Shown piece by piece: positions 6,966 to 13,643 of a DNA stretch of 19,903 nucleotides. Source of the DNA: CAYPHA01 sp964410215 (lineage in GTDB: Bacteria > Calditrichota > Calditrichia > Calditrichales > CAYPHA01); NCBI GenBank assembly GCA_964410215.1, contig CAYPHA010000077.1:1-19903 (forward strand). Direction: 5' to 3'. The first letter of the stretch is position 1; each line of letters starts with the position of its first letter. A program made the position numbers and the translations under genes. Below the pieces are notes generated by a model, which searched no databases, was not told where the DNA came from, and saw nothing but the letters and a program-made list of their open reading frames with translations.

Positions 6966-7018
6966 GGTGCGTTTGCACCGATTGTTTTGTATTTTAGGTG
7001 CATGGATCGTAATGCACC
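6966..7018 (+). promoter_or_regulatory. Two alternative hairpins covering the start of the binding-protein gene
   Basis: GGTGC (6966-6970) can pair with GCACC (6975-6979) over a four-base loop. GGTGCAT (6997-7003) can pair with ATGCACC (7012-7018), and this second stem buries both the ribosome binding site (AGGTG) and the ATG at 7002. The first GGTGC could also pair with the last GCACC. A 25-codon frame (6961-7038) starts one base after the peptide stop and would run through the second hairpin. This could set the ratio of peptide to binding protein by translational coupling; it is inferred from base pairing only. Confidence 0.4.
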
Positions 7019-8567
7019 GCATGTTACCAAAAAAGTAAGGCATAAAACGCACCGGCTTACGGTGTGTTTTATGCTGCTTTTGCTTACACTGGCATGGCCG
7101 GCCTGTCATCGGGAAAGCGGCCATGATGTCATTATTCAGGCCGTGGATGCGCTTCCGGAAAAACTCATTCCCGGTTTGTATACGAACTATAATGAATTGC
7201 AGGTGGCCTTCCAGATCTATGAAACCCTGCTACGGCTTTCGGATGACCGGCAGACGCTTCTGCCCCACCTGGCCTCTACCTGGCAGTATTCCGCTGATTT
7301 CAAACAGCTTACCCTTCAGCTCAGGGATGGCATCCGCTTTCATGACGGTACCCGGCTCGATGCAAAAGCGGCAAAACATTCCATCGACTGGTTGAAAGGA
7401 CACAATCCCGCTTCACCCTACCTTGCCGCAATAGATAGCGTCCGACTGGTCGATGAACGGGTTATACGTATCCATTTAAACCGGCCTGACGCCCGTTTTC
7501 TCTATTTCCTGGCTTCGGGCACCGGACCGGTCATGATGTCGAAAACCGCCCTGGACTCCCTGGGTGAACATATATTCAAACACCCGGTTGGGACGGGTCC
7601 GTTCAAAGTGATATCATGGGATACAGACCGTATCCGCCTGCAGGCTTTTGATTTATACCGGGAACGGAAAGGGAATGTACCGGAACTGCATTTTGTTTAT
7701 TATCCCTATTCCGGTCAGCTGGAAAAATCGATGGAGGAAGGGAAAACGGATGTGGTGTATGCCGTGCACGGGAGCACCATCGACCGGCTTCAGTGGTCGG
7801 GTAAAATTGACTATATAGTCAATTCGTCAATTATGTGCAATATGCTGGCCTTCAACCTCGAAAATGAGCTGACCGGGGATCCGGAAATACGCAAACATCT
7901 GCTATCCCATATGAATACCCGGAAGTTTGTCATCAACATGAACCGCGGGACGGCTGACCTGGCCACCAATCCGCTTCCGCCCGCCTTTAAAGGCTTTTCG
8001 GATCTGAAGCAGAAGCCGGAGGATACCGAAGCAGACAGCAGCGCCCGGCCGCGGATGGAACAGCCCGGAAGTACCCTGACCCTTTATTATCCGGAAACCG
8101 CCTTTCTGCGCCCGACTTTACTTCTGGGAATAAAGGCCGATATTATGAAAAGCGGATTTGACATGGAATTACATCCGGTGAAACCTTCCGATGATTATTT
8201 CGAAATAACAGGAAGGAAATCCACCCCGATGTTTGCATACGGCTGGCGCAGTGATATCCTCGGGGATCCGGGTAATTTTTTATGGTCCTTGTTTCATTCG
8301 GAATCCCCGTATAATTTTTTCCATTACCGGCGCTCTGAAGTGGATACGCTGCTGGAGAAGGCAATACGTGAATTTGATACCCGGAAAAGGCATGACCACT
8401 ACCGGCACATCGTAAGACTGGTGCTGGAAGACACGCCGGCCATTTTCCTGAATCATCTGAAAGAATATTATGCCTATAATGTATCAAAGATTAAATCGAT
8501 CTCGATGACGCCCTACGGGATCATTAATTATAAAGATGTCGTCATACATGAAGCGAACGCATTTTAG
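7002..8567 (+). CDS. Peptide-binding (SBP_bac_5 family) lipoprotein, probably a sensor subunit
   Basis: This is an extracytoplasmic solute-binding protein of the oligopeptide/dipeptide family (DppA/OppA-like). Recognisable family segments include LRLSDDRQTLLPHLASTW, LRDGIRFHDGTRLDAKAAKH, VGTGPFKVISWD and the late GDPGNFLWSLFHS. From the ATG at 7002 a basic N-terminus and hydrophobic core end in LAWPAC, a weak lipobox with Cys at about residue 35. A TTG at 6987 is the alternative start, but no ribosome binding site precedes it. The length is normal for the family. No permease or ATPase gene accompanies it, and its end overlaps the histidine kinase gene by 32 bases. This favours a sensing role like other kinase-coupled binding proteins, for example the chitin-responsive ChiS/CBP pair of Vibrio. 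The ligand is unknown; the upstream 40-aa peptide is a candidate. Confidence 0.88.
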   Translation: MDRNAPHVTKKVRHKTHRLTVCFMLLLLTLAWPACHRESGHDVIIQAVDALPEKLIPGLYTNYNELQVAFQIYETLLRLSDDRQTLLPHLASTWQYSADFKQLTLQLRDGIRFHDGTRLDAKAAKHSIDWLKGHNPASPYLAAIDSVRLVDERVIRIHLNRPDARFLYFLASGTGPVMMSKTALDSLGEHIFKHPVGTGPFKVISWDTDRIRLQAFDLYRERKGNVPELHFVYYPYSGQLEKSMEEGKTDVVYAVHGSTIDRLQWSGKIDYIVNSSIMCNMLAFNLENELTGDPEIRKHLLSHMNTRKFVINMNRGTADLATNPLPPAFKGFSDLKQKPEDTEADSSARPRMEQPGSTLTLYYPETAFLRPTLLLGIKADIMKSGFDMELHPVKPSDDYFEITGRKSTPMFAYGWRSDILGDPGNFLWSLFHSESPYNFFHYRRSEVDTLLEKAIREFDTRKRHDHYRHIVRLVLEDTPAIFLNHLKEYYAYNVSKIKSISMTPYGIINYKDVVIHEANAF

Positions 8568-9942
8568 AATAAAGTCCATCCAAACACGGCTGCTGTTCTA
8601 TTCCCTTTTACTCGTAACCATTGTCATATCGATGGTTTCGGTGTCCCTCTATTTCAGTCAGAAATCCATGCTGTTCGATCAGGCCCGTGAAAAGGCATTC
8701 AGCCTGACACGTTCCCTGGCCTATGCCAGTCTGAACGCCATTCTTGCCGATGAATACATCACCCTGCAATTCCTGATCGACAGTATGAGTGACAGCGAGG
8801 ACATCATATCCATCCGCATTATCGACCGCAACGGAAAAGTGATTGCCGCCGATGATCCGGCACTGCGCGGCACGGTGCTCAGCGATCCGCTTACCCGGGA
8901 GGCATCCGATGCCAGAACATTCCTGTTACAGCAGGATCCGGATACATCCTTCACCGATCTGTGGGATGCGGCTGTACCCATTTACAGTCTGGAAGAGCGC
9001 GTCGGCACCGCCCGTATCAAATATACCGTGCAGAATGTGTATTCCGGCCTTCAGAAAACCGTGCTTATCACAGGGATACTGGCCCTGGTGATCAGCCTGG
9101 TGCTGGCCTACTTCCTGGCCCGGACGTTCACACGTCCCATCCACCAGGCCATCGGTCTGGCCGAAGAATACGGTAAGGGAAACCTGGAAGCCGTCCTGAC
9201 GCTGAACCGCGCCGATGAGGTCGGTCAGCTCATCAATTCTTTGAACCTGCTGGCGGAAAAGCTGAAAACGGTGATTCAGGAAAAAGTAACGGTCGAGAAC
9301 CTGGCCATGGTCGGTGAGTTCAGCGCCTTCATTATGCATGATCTGAAGAATCCGGTTACCGGTATCGCCCTGCTGGCCGAAGGTATCAACGAAAATGTGC
9401 CGGAAGATGATCCGTTGAAGGAATACACCAACGAGCTGCTGATATCGGCGACAAAGATCCAGGACTTCCTCAAAACCGTTTTGGTCATTGCCCGGCCGGA
9501 GGATGTGTTCCGGACACCGGTGAATATCAACCGGCTGCTGGAAAAGGTAATCAGGGAGTCTGGCCGTGTATCCCCCGCGCCGGAAACGCGGTTTGATGAA
9601 CATCTGCCCCTGGTGGCTCTGGACAGTCATCTGATCAGCCGGGCTGTAACCAACCTGCTGCAGAACGCCGTTGAAGCCGTATCCGGTGATGGAAAAATCA
9701 TTGTCACGACGTCACAGGACGCGCAGTCCGTCTTTATCACGATGGAGGATAACGGGGTGGGTATTCCGCCGGAGAAAATGGACAGCGTATTCCGGCCCTT
9801 CTTTACGGATAAGGGTGGTGGCCATGGACTGGGACTGGCCATGGTTAAAAAAACAGCGATATTGCACAATGGTGATGTCCGTGTTGAAAGTGAACCAAAC
9901 CACTATACCCGGTTCACCATTGCACTGCCTAAAAAGGATTAA
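8536..9942 (+). CDS. Membrane sensor histidine kinase
   Basis: The protein has 468 residues. A first membrane helix (about 19-40) and a second (about 174-196) enclose a periplasmic Cache-like sensor domain of about 130 residues (IRIIDRNGKVIAADDPALRG is typical). A HAMP linker follows (197-250), then an H-box, EFSAFIMHDLKNP, with the phospho-acceptor at His268. The ATPase domain has N-box NLLQNAVEA, G1 DNGVGIPP, F-box FRPFF and G2 GGGHGLGLAM. Its HDLKNP form is common in kinases paired with NtrC-type regulators. The ATG at 8536 (or 8548) overlaps the binding-protein gene, implying translational coupling. The cognate regulator follows after 14 bases. Sensing of the loaded binding protein by the periplasmic domain is inference. 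Confidence 0.93.
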   Translation: MSSYMKRTHFRIKSIQTRLLFYSLLLVTIVISMVSVSLYFSQKSMLFDQAREKAFSLTRSLAYASLNAILADEYITLQFLIDSMSDSEDIISIRIIDRNGKVIAADDPALRGTVLSDPLTREASDARTFLLQQDPDTSFTDLWDAAVPIYSLEERVGTARIKYTVQNVYSGLQKTVLITGILALVISLVLAYFLARTFTRPIHQAIGLAEEYGKGNLEAVLTLNRADEVGQLINSLNLLAEKLKTVIQEKVTVENLAMVGEFSAFIMHDLKNPVTGIALLAEGINENVPEDDPLKEYTNELLISATKIQDFLKTVLVIARPEDVFRTPVNINRLLEKVIRESGRVSPAPETRFDEHLPLVALDSHLISRAVTNLLQNAVEAVSGDGKIIVTTSQDAQSVFITMEDNGVGIPPEKMDSVFRPFFTDKGGGHGLGLAMVKKTAILHNGDVRVESEPNHYTRFTIALPKKD

Positions 9943-9956
9943 AAGGAAAGTACGGC

Positions 9957-11333
9957 ATGTATAACATATTAATATCCGACGATGAACCGTCCATCATAAA
10001 GGGGTTGAAGCTGGCCTTTGCCAGGCAGGAGGAATACCAGCTGCAGACCGCCTCCGACCGCGAGAGCGCCATCGCCCTTCTGGAGACGGAGGATTTCGAC
10101 ATTGTTCTCACCGATCTGCTGATGCCCGATATTACGGACGGCACCGCGGTGGTCAGGAAGGCCAAATCCCTGGAAAATTCGCCCGTTGTTCTGGTCATGA
10201 CGGGCTTCGAAATTGCCACCAACATCGTTCAGGCCATGAATGCCGGGGCGGATGACCTGATTATCAAGGGATTTAAAAACGATGAATTACTATTCCGGAT
10301 GAAGAACCTGCTGAAACACAAGCGGGAACTGGACGATCTGGCCGTTCAGAATGCGCTGCTTAAAGACCGGATTCAAAATGAATTCGGGGACTATAAAATC
10401 ATCGGCGAGTCCGATCAGGTGAATGAAATAATCGCCGTCATCAGAAAAGTGGCCGAGGACGCTATTTCCACCTGCCTGATAACCGGTCCCAGCGGAAGCG
10501 GTAAGGAGCTGGTCGCCCGCTCCATTCATGCGCAAAGCCGCAGGAAGAATGCCCCCTTCGTCCCCGTAAACTGTGCGGCTATTCCCGAAACGTTGATCGA
10601 AAGTGAACTGTTCGGCCATGAAAAAGGCGCCTTTACCGGCGCGGTTTCTGCCCGGATGGGCCGGTTCGAACAGGCCGGGGAAGGCGTCATTTTTCTCGAT
10701 GAGATCGGTGATCTGCCGCCTGCGCTGCAGATACGGCTGCTGCGTGTCCTGGAGGAAAAAACCTTTACCCGGGTGGGTGGCAACAAGGAAATCCCCATGA
10801 ATGCGATGGTGCTGTCCGCCACTAACCGGGACCTTTCCAGGTTGATGAAGGAAGACCTGTTCCGGGAGGATCTGTTCTACCGTCTGAATGTCATCCGGAT
10901 CACCATTCCGCCGCTGTCCGAACGCCCGGAAGACATCAAACCGCTGACCCAGTTTTTTCTGGATAAACTGAACAGGGAACGGAAAAACGATATCCGCATC
11001 ACGCCGTCGGCCCTGGAAAAACTCCAGGCGTACACCTTTCCGGGAAATGTGCGCGAGCTGCGTAATATTATTGAAAACGCCTTTGTATTTGCCGACAAAA
11101 AACGCATAAAACCGCAAAACCTGATGTGCAAGGCACCCGGAAACACGACAGAAGATGCCGCCTTACGGTTGTTCCTGATGGGCTACAATGATGCGATGAA
11201 TACGTTTGAGATCATGTATTTTGAAAACATTCTCCGGAAAACGAACGGAAAATTCCTCAAAGCGGCGAAGGAGGCTCAACTATCCCGGGAATGGTTTGGC
11301 AAGAAAATGAAACAATTGGGATTAAAAATGTGA
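9957..11333 (+). CDS. NtrC-family sigma-54-dependent response regulator
   Basis: The protein has 458 residues in three domains. The receiver (1-115) has acidic pair D8/D9, phospho-acceptor D53 in LTDLLMP, T82 and K104. The AAA+ domain (about 145-375) has Walker A GPSGSGKE (177-184), the sigma-54 contact loop GAFTGA (224-229) and Walker B VIFLDEIGD. The C-terminal Fis-type helix-turn-helix (about 425-456) is KTNGKFLKAAKEAQLSREWF. AAGGAAAG precedes the start. All residues needed for phosphorylation and sigma-54 activation are present. The stop codon lies inside an 18-bp operator (11329-11346). It most likely binds TGTGAACA-N2-TGTTCACA and activates both its own operon and the receiver gene downstream. 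Confidence 0.95.
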   Translation: MYNILISDDEPSIIKGLKLAFARQEEYQLQTASDRESAIALLETEDFDIVLTDLLMPDITDGTAVVRKAKSLENSPVVLVMTGFEIATNIVQAMNAGADDLIIKGFKNDELLFRMKNLLKHKRELDDLAVQNALLKDRIQNEFGDYKIIGESDQVNEIIAVIRKVAEDAISTCLITGPSGSGKELVARSIHAQSRRKNAPFVPVNCAAIPETLIESELFGHEKGAFTGAVSARMGRFEQAGEGVIFLDEIGDLPPALQIRLLRVLEEKTFTRVGGNKEIPMNAMVLSATNRDLSRLMKEDLFREDLFYRLNVIRITIPPLSERPEDIKPLTQFFLDKLNRERKNDIRITPSALEKLQAYTFPGNVRELRNIIENAFVFADKKRIKPQNLMCKAPGNTTEDAALRLFLMGYNDAMNTFEIMYFENILRKTNGKFLKAAKEAQLSREWFGKKMKQLGLKM

Positions 11334-11378
11334 ACAGGTGTTCACATTTTTTGAGTAAAATGTGAACAACCGGTCACA
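11329..11378 (+). promoter_or_regulatory. Operator pair upstream of the single-domain receiver gene
   Basis: A perfect TGTGAACAGGTGTTCACA lies at 11329-11346, overlapping the last codons and stop of the regulator gene. A degenerate site TGTGAACAACCGGTCACA lies at 11361-11378. The centres are 32 bp apart, three helical turns. The proximal centre is 85.5 bp before the GC of the sigma-54 promoter at 11441, the same distance as at 5461. Confidence 0.8.
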
Positions 11379-11440
11379 TTTTCTGTTCTACCGGTTTATA
11401 AAATCCCCCGTTTCCCCTGCATTTCCTTCGTTTGTAACAC

Positions 11441-11456
11441 TGGCATATTTATTGCA
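11441..11456 (+). promoter_or_regulatory. Sigma-54 promoter of the receiver gene
   Basis: TGGCATATTTATTGCA is close to the textbook consensus, with GG at 11442-11443 and GC at 11454-11455 and exactly 10 bases between. Transcription would start near 11467, 29 bases before the ATG at 11496. Confidence 0.85.
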
Positions 11457-11495
11457 GTATCCAGGAACAAACACAAACAGGAAAGTGAATCAACC

Positions 11496-11855
11496 ATGAA
11501 ATTATTACTTATCGAAAAAGAGCGTTCCATTCGCCGGGCCCTGGATCTGTCGCTGCGGCGGGAGCAGCATGACGTTTTATGCACCGAATCCCTGATGGAA
11601 GGGTACTTTCTGAACCGTGCCCAGAATCCGGACCTGATTATCATCGATGCCGGCATCATGCAGCACTCGGGCGCAACCGGCAATGATTTCAGAGGCACGC
11701 CGCTGCTGGTGATGACTGAAGACAATGGCTACCGGCACTATCTCCTCTCGGCAGGTATCCGGACGCTGCTGAAACCCTTTTCCCTGTCCGTCTTCCGGGA
11801 AATGGTGGATGGCATTCTGCATCATCATCTGGAAGAGCTGTCCGCCTGCAGTTAG
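11496..11855 (+). CDS. Single-domain response regulator (atypical receiver)
   Basis: A 119-residue receiver domain without an output domain. The start MKLLLIEKERSIRRAL follows the receiver pattern, but the usual Asp-Asp pair is replaced by E7-K8-E9. The likely phospho-acceptor is D51 in LIIIDAG, with T74 (VMTED) and K93 (LLKPF) in the expected places. AGGAAAG precedes the ATG. It has its own sigma-54 promoter and operators, so it is a predicted second output of the regulator at 9957. Free-standing receivers act as phosphate sinks, phosphorelay intermediates or adaptor proteins. Feedback on the kinase at 8536, or a relay with the hybrid kinase at the left edge, would fit but is inference. The altered acidic pair may weaken magnesium binding. 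Confidence 0.82.
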   Translation: MKLLLIEKERSIRRALDLSLRREQHDVLCTESLMEGYFLNRAQNPDLIIIDAGIMQHSGATGNDFRGTPLLVMTEDNGYRHYLLSAGIRTLLKPFSLSVFREMVDGILHHHLEELSACS

Positions 11856-11915
11856 AGAGGCAGGCTGAAGGTCGTGTCAGGATAACATGTTTTGTTATGT
11901 ATAGCTGTCTTATAT

Positions 11916-11937
11916 TCACCAGGATTAATCCTGGTGA
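11916..11937. promoter_or_regulatory. Perfect 22-bp palindrome, operator or terminator stem
   Basis: TCACCAGGATT followed by its exact reverse complement. A weaker inverted repeat (ATAACA/TGTTAT, 11882-11898) lies just upstream. It sits between the receiver stop (11855) and the lipoprotein start (12090). No T-run follows, so a simple intrinsic terminator is doubtful; a regulator site is possible. The rest of this 234-base gap shows nothing I can name. Confidence 0.4.
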
Positions 11938-12089
11938 TGATACAAAAGCAGAGACGGAACCATTAACCCGATGGGATAGTTGATGCCTGTCACGAAATTA
12001 TTTTCTAAATAATGTAATTTTATATAAAGTCAGCTATGGCTTTCGTCATTTTGAAGCACAGGGATGCTAGTTTATAAAGGGACTACGTA

Positions 12090-12932
12090 ATGAAACCTGC
12101 ATTTTTAAGCATTTTTTCAGTCCTGCTCATTTTTCTCATAGCAGGTTGCGATGAGAGTGTCGACAACAGTGATACGGGTACGCTTTCCGTCAAACTGATG
12201 GATGCCCCGTTTCCCATTGACATGGTTGCCGAAGCCAATGTAACGATTAATAAAATTGAAGTCCGTAAGGACCAATCCGAGTCGGAAGAAAATCCGTTTC
12301 TCGTCTTATCAGAAGAAGCGTTCGAATATAATCTGCTGGATTTACAGAACGGTATTACAGCCGACCTGGTGGAGATGGAAGTTCCCGTTGGTGATTATAA
12401 CCTGGTCCGGCTCTATGTGGATAGCGCCAGTATCGAACTGAAAGACGAAACCGTCTACCATCTGAAGGTCCCGAGTGGCGCGCAAACCGGGATTAAGATT
12501 TTTATTGAGCCCTCCATTACCGTCGTCGGAGGCTTGACGACGGAATTGGTACTCGATTTTGACGTCAGCGAATCGTTTGTTGTACAGGGGAATCCATTTA
12601 CACCTGCAGGTATTAAAGGCTTTATATTCAAACCGGTTATTCGGGCAGCAAATGCATCCACAACCGGAAGTATTGAAGGAAACGTTCTGGATAGTGATTC
12701 AAACAATCTGGAAGATGCACAGGTCTGGATCGAAGATGGGGATGAAACATATACAGCCTTCAGCGATGCGGATGGATATTATATGATCTCTCTCATTCCG
12801 GCAGGCACTTACACGGTTAATGCGACGAAAAAAACGGCCGATGTGGAATATGATACGGTTTCTGTTGAAAATGCAGAAGTCGTTGCCGGGAATGTCACTA
12901 CGCTTAATGACATGCTTCTGGAACAACAATAG
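12090..12932 (+). CDS. DUF4382-like lipoprotein with C-terminal carboxypeptidase-regulatory-like domain
   Basis: The protein has 280 residues. The signal peptide ends in the lipobox LIAGC (Cys about 20). Residues about 30-190 match the DUF4382 pattern: GTLSVKLMDAPFP, then VTINKIEVRK, LLDLQNG, VPVGDYNLVRLYVDSASI, and the ending GIKGFIFKPVIRA. Residues about 193-275 form a carboxypeptidase-regulatory-like beta-sandwich (GSIEGNVLDSDSNNLEDAQV ... FSDADGYYMISLIPAGTYTV). Such proteins are surface or periplasmic lipoproteins of unknown role. The ribosome binding site is poor (AAAGGGA, 10 or more bases upstream). The gene stands alone and ends at a strong terminator. Confidence 0.85.
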   Translation: MKPAFLSIFSVLLIFLIAGCDESVDNSDTGTLSVKLMDAPFPIDMVAEANVTINKIEVRKDQSESEENPFLVLSEEAFEYNLLDLQNGITADLVEMEVPVGDYNLVRLYVDSASIELKDETVYHLKVPSGAQTGIKIFIEPSITVVGGLTTELVLDFDVSESFVVQGNPFTPAGIKGFIFKPVIRAANASTTGSIEGNVLDSDSNNLEDAQVWIEDGDETYTAFSDADGYYMISLIPAGTYTVNATKKTADVEYDTVSVENAEVVAGNVTTLNDMLLEQQ

Positions 12933-12959
12933 AAAAAAACGATCACTGCCCCTATTTGG

Positions 12960-12989
12960 GGATAGCAAGTAACTGTTATCCTTTTTTTT
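12960..12989 (+). terminator. Intrinsic terminator between convergent genes
   Basis: The stem GGATAGCA/TGTTATCC (one G-T pair, six-base loop) is followed by eight T. An outer pairing GATCACT (12941-12947) with AGTGATC (12996-13002), preceded on the plus strand by a run of seven A (12933-12939), would give a T-run after a stem on the minus strand. The element can therefore serve both the lipoprotein gene and the convergent amidase-like gene. Confidence 0.85.
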
Positions 12990-13047
12990 GTAAAAAGTGA
13001 TCATACAACAGAAGCAAATATACTTCTTTCTTTACCTCTGTTGCGGA

Positions 13048-13419
13048 TCATGGTTTTTCGGTGAGCAATACTTCGACATCACGGTAAAATGTACACGACC
13101 GAAAAAAGTCGTACAAATTTTCACCCGGGCAGACGGTCTCTGAGGTATAGTCCCGGTGCGTTTTGATATGCTCAAGTGGTAGATCATATTTCCTGGCCAT
13201 CTTTACCGCAAAGTTAACCAGAGTCCTATATGATTCTTCTGTAACTTCCTGTTCCTCATAGTTCCCGTTGACAGAGATGAGCAGGTGACCGGTTGGATCG
13301 TAACCGGTGTTCGTGTCACCGGCGACTCCACCCCATTCTTCTTTTGTAATGATATGGTGATTATGACAAGAAAGTACCAGGGAACTTATTATAAATACAG
13401 TACAAAGCGCTTTTTTCAT
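13048..13419 (-). CDS. Amidase-like (PGRP/amidase_2) lipoprotein lacking the N-terminal catalytic half
   Basis: The protein has 123 residues. The signal peptide ends in LVLSC (Cys about 18). The family's opening motif IITKEEWGG is followed at once by a late segment, DPTGHLLISVNGNYEEQEVT, and then HRDYTSETVCPGENLY. In peptidoglycan amidases of this fold the zinc is held by an early His, the His of HRD and the Cys of CPG. The second and third are present, but the segment with the first is missing, apparently by an in-frame loss of the order of 60-80 residues. The start is well supported (AAGGA 7 bases upstream). It is probably an inactive derivative: either a decaying gene or a peptidoglycan-binding remnant. 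It is divergent from the LVIVD gene and convergent with the DUF4382-like gene. Confidence 0.75.
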   Translation of the reverse strand: MKKALCTVFIISSLVLSCHNHHIITKEEWGGVAGDTNTGYDPTGHLLISVNGNYEEQEVTEESYRTLVNFAVKMARKYDLPLEHIKTHRDYTSETVCPGENLYDFFRSCTFYRDVEVLLTEKP

Positions 13420-13643
13420 TGGAAATCCTTATTCACCTTAAATAAACCTGCGTATCGGTGTCCATATTACAAAAATTAATATACGTAATCCAACCAGGCA
13501 TTAAAATTATAGTTGCATTTCCCTACCTCACATCTTAGTATATACATAAATATGAGCCTTCACTTATATTCGATTTTTTAATCTGCTTTATCTCTCCGGT
13601 ATCTGGTTGAAAAGAAGGACACCATAACACAAGGAGAATTCTC

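Noticed and set aside
6961..7038. 25-codon frame directly after the 40-aa peptide as an independent gene
   Set aside because: No ribosome binding site, overlaps the binding-protein start, sequence looks like that of a shadow; kept only as a possible coupling frame.
10290..11117. 275-codon minus-strand frame inside the regulator gene, and the similar frame at 8926-9630 inside the kinase gene
   Set aside because: Antisense shadows of genes with all expected motifs; GC-rich third positions keep the opposite strand open.
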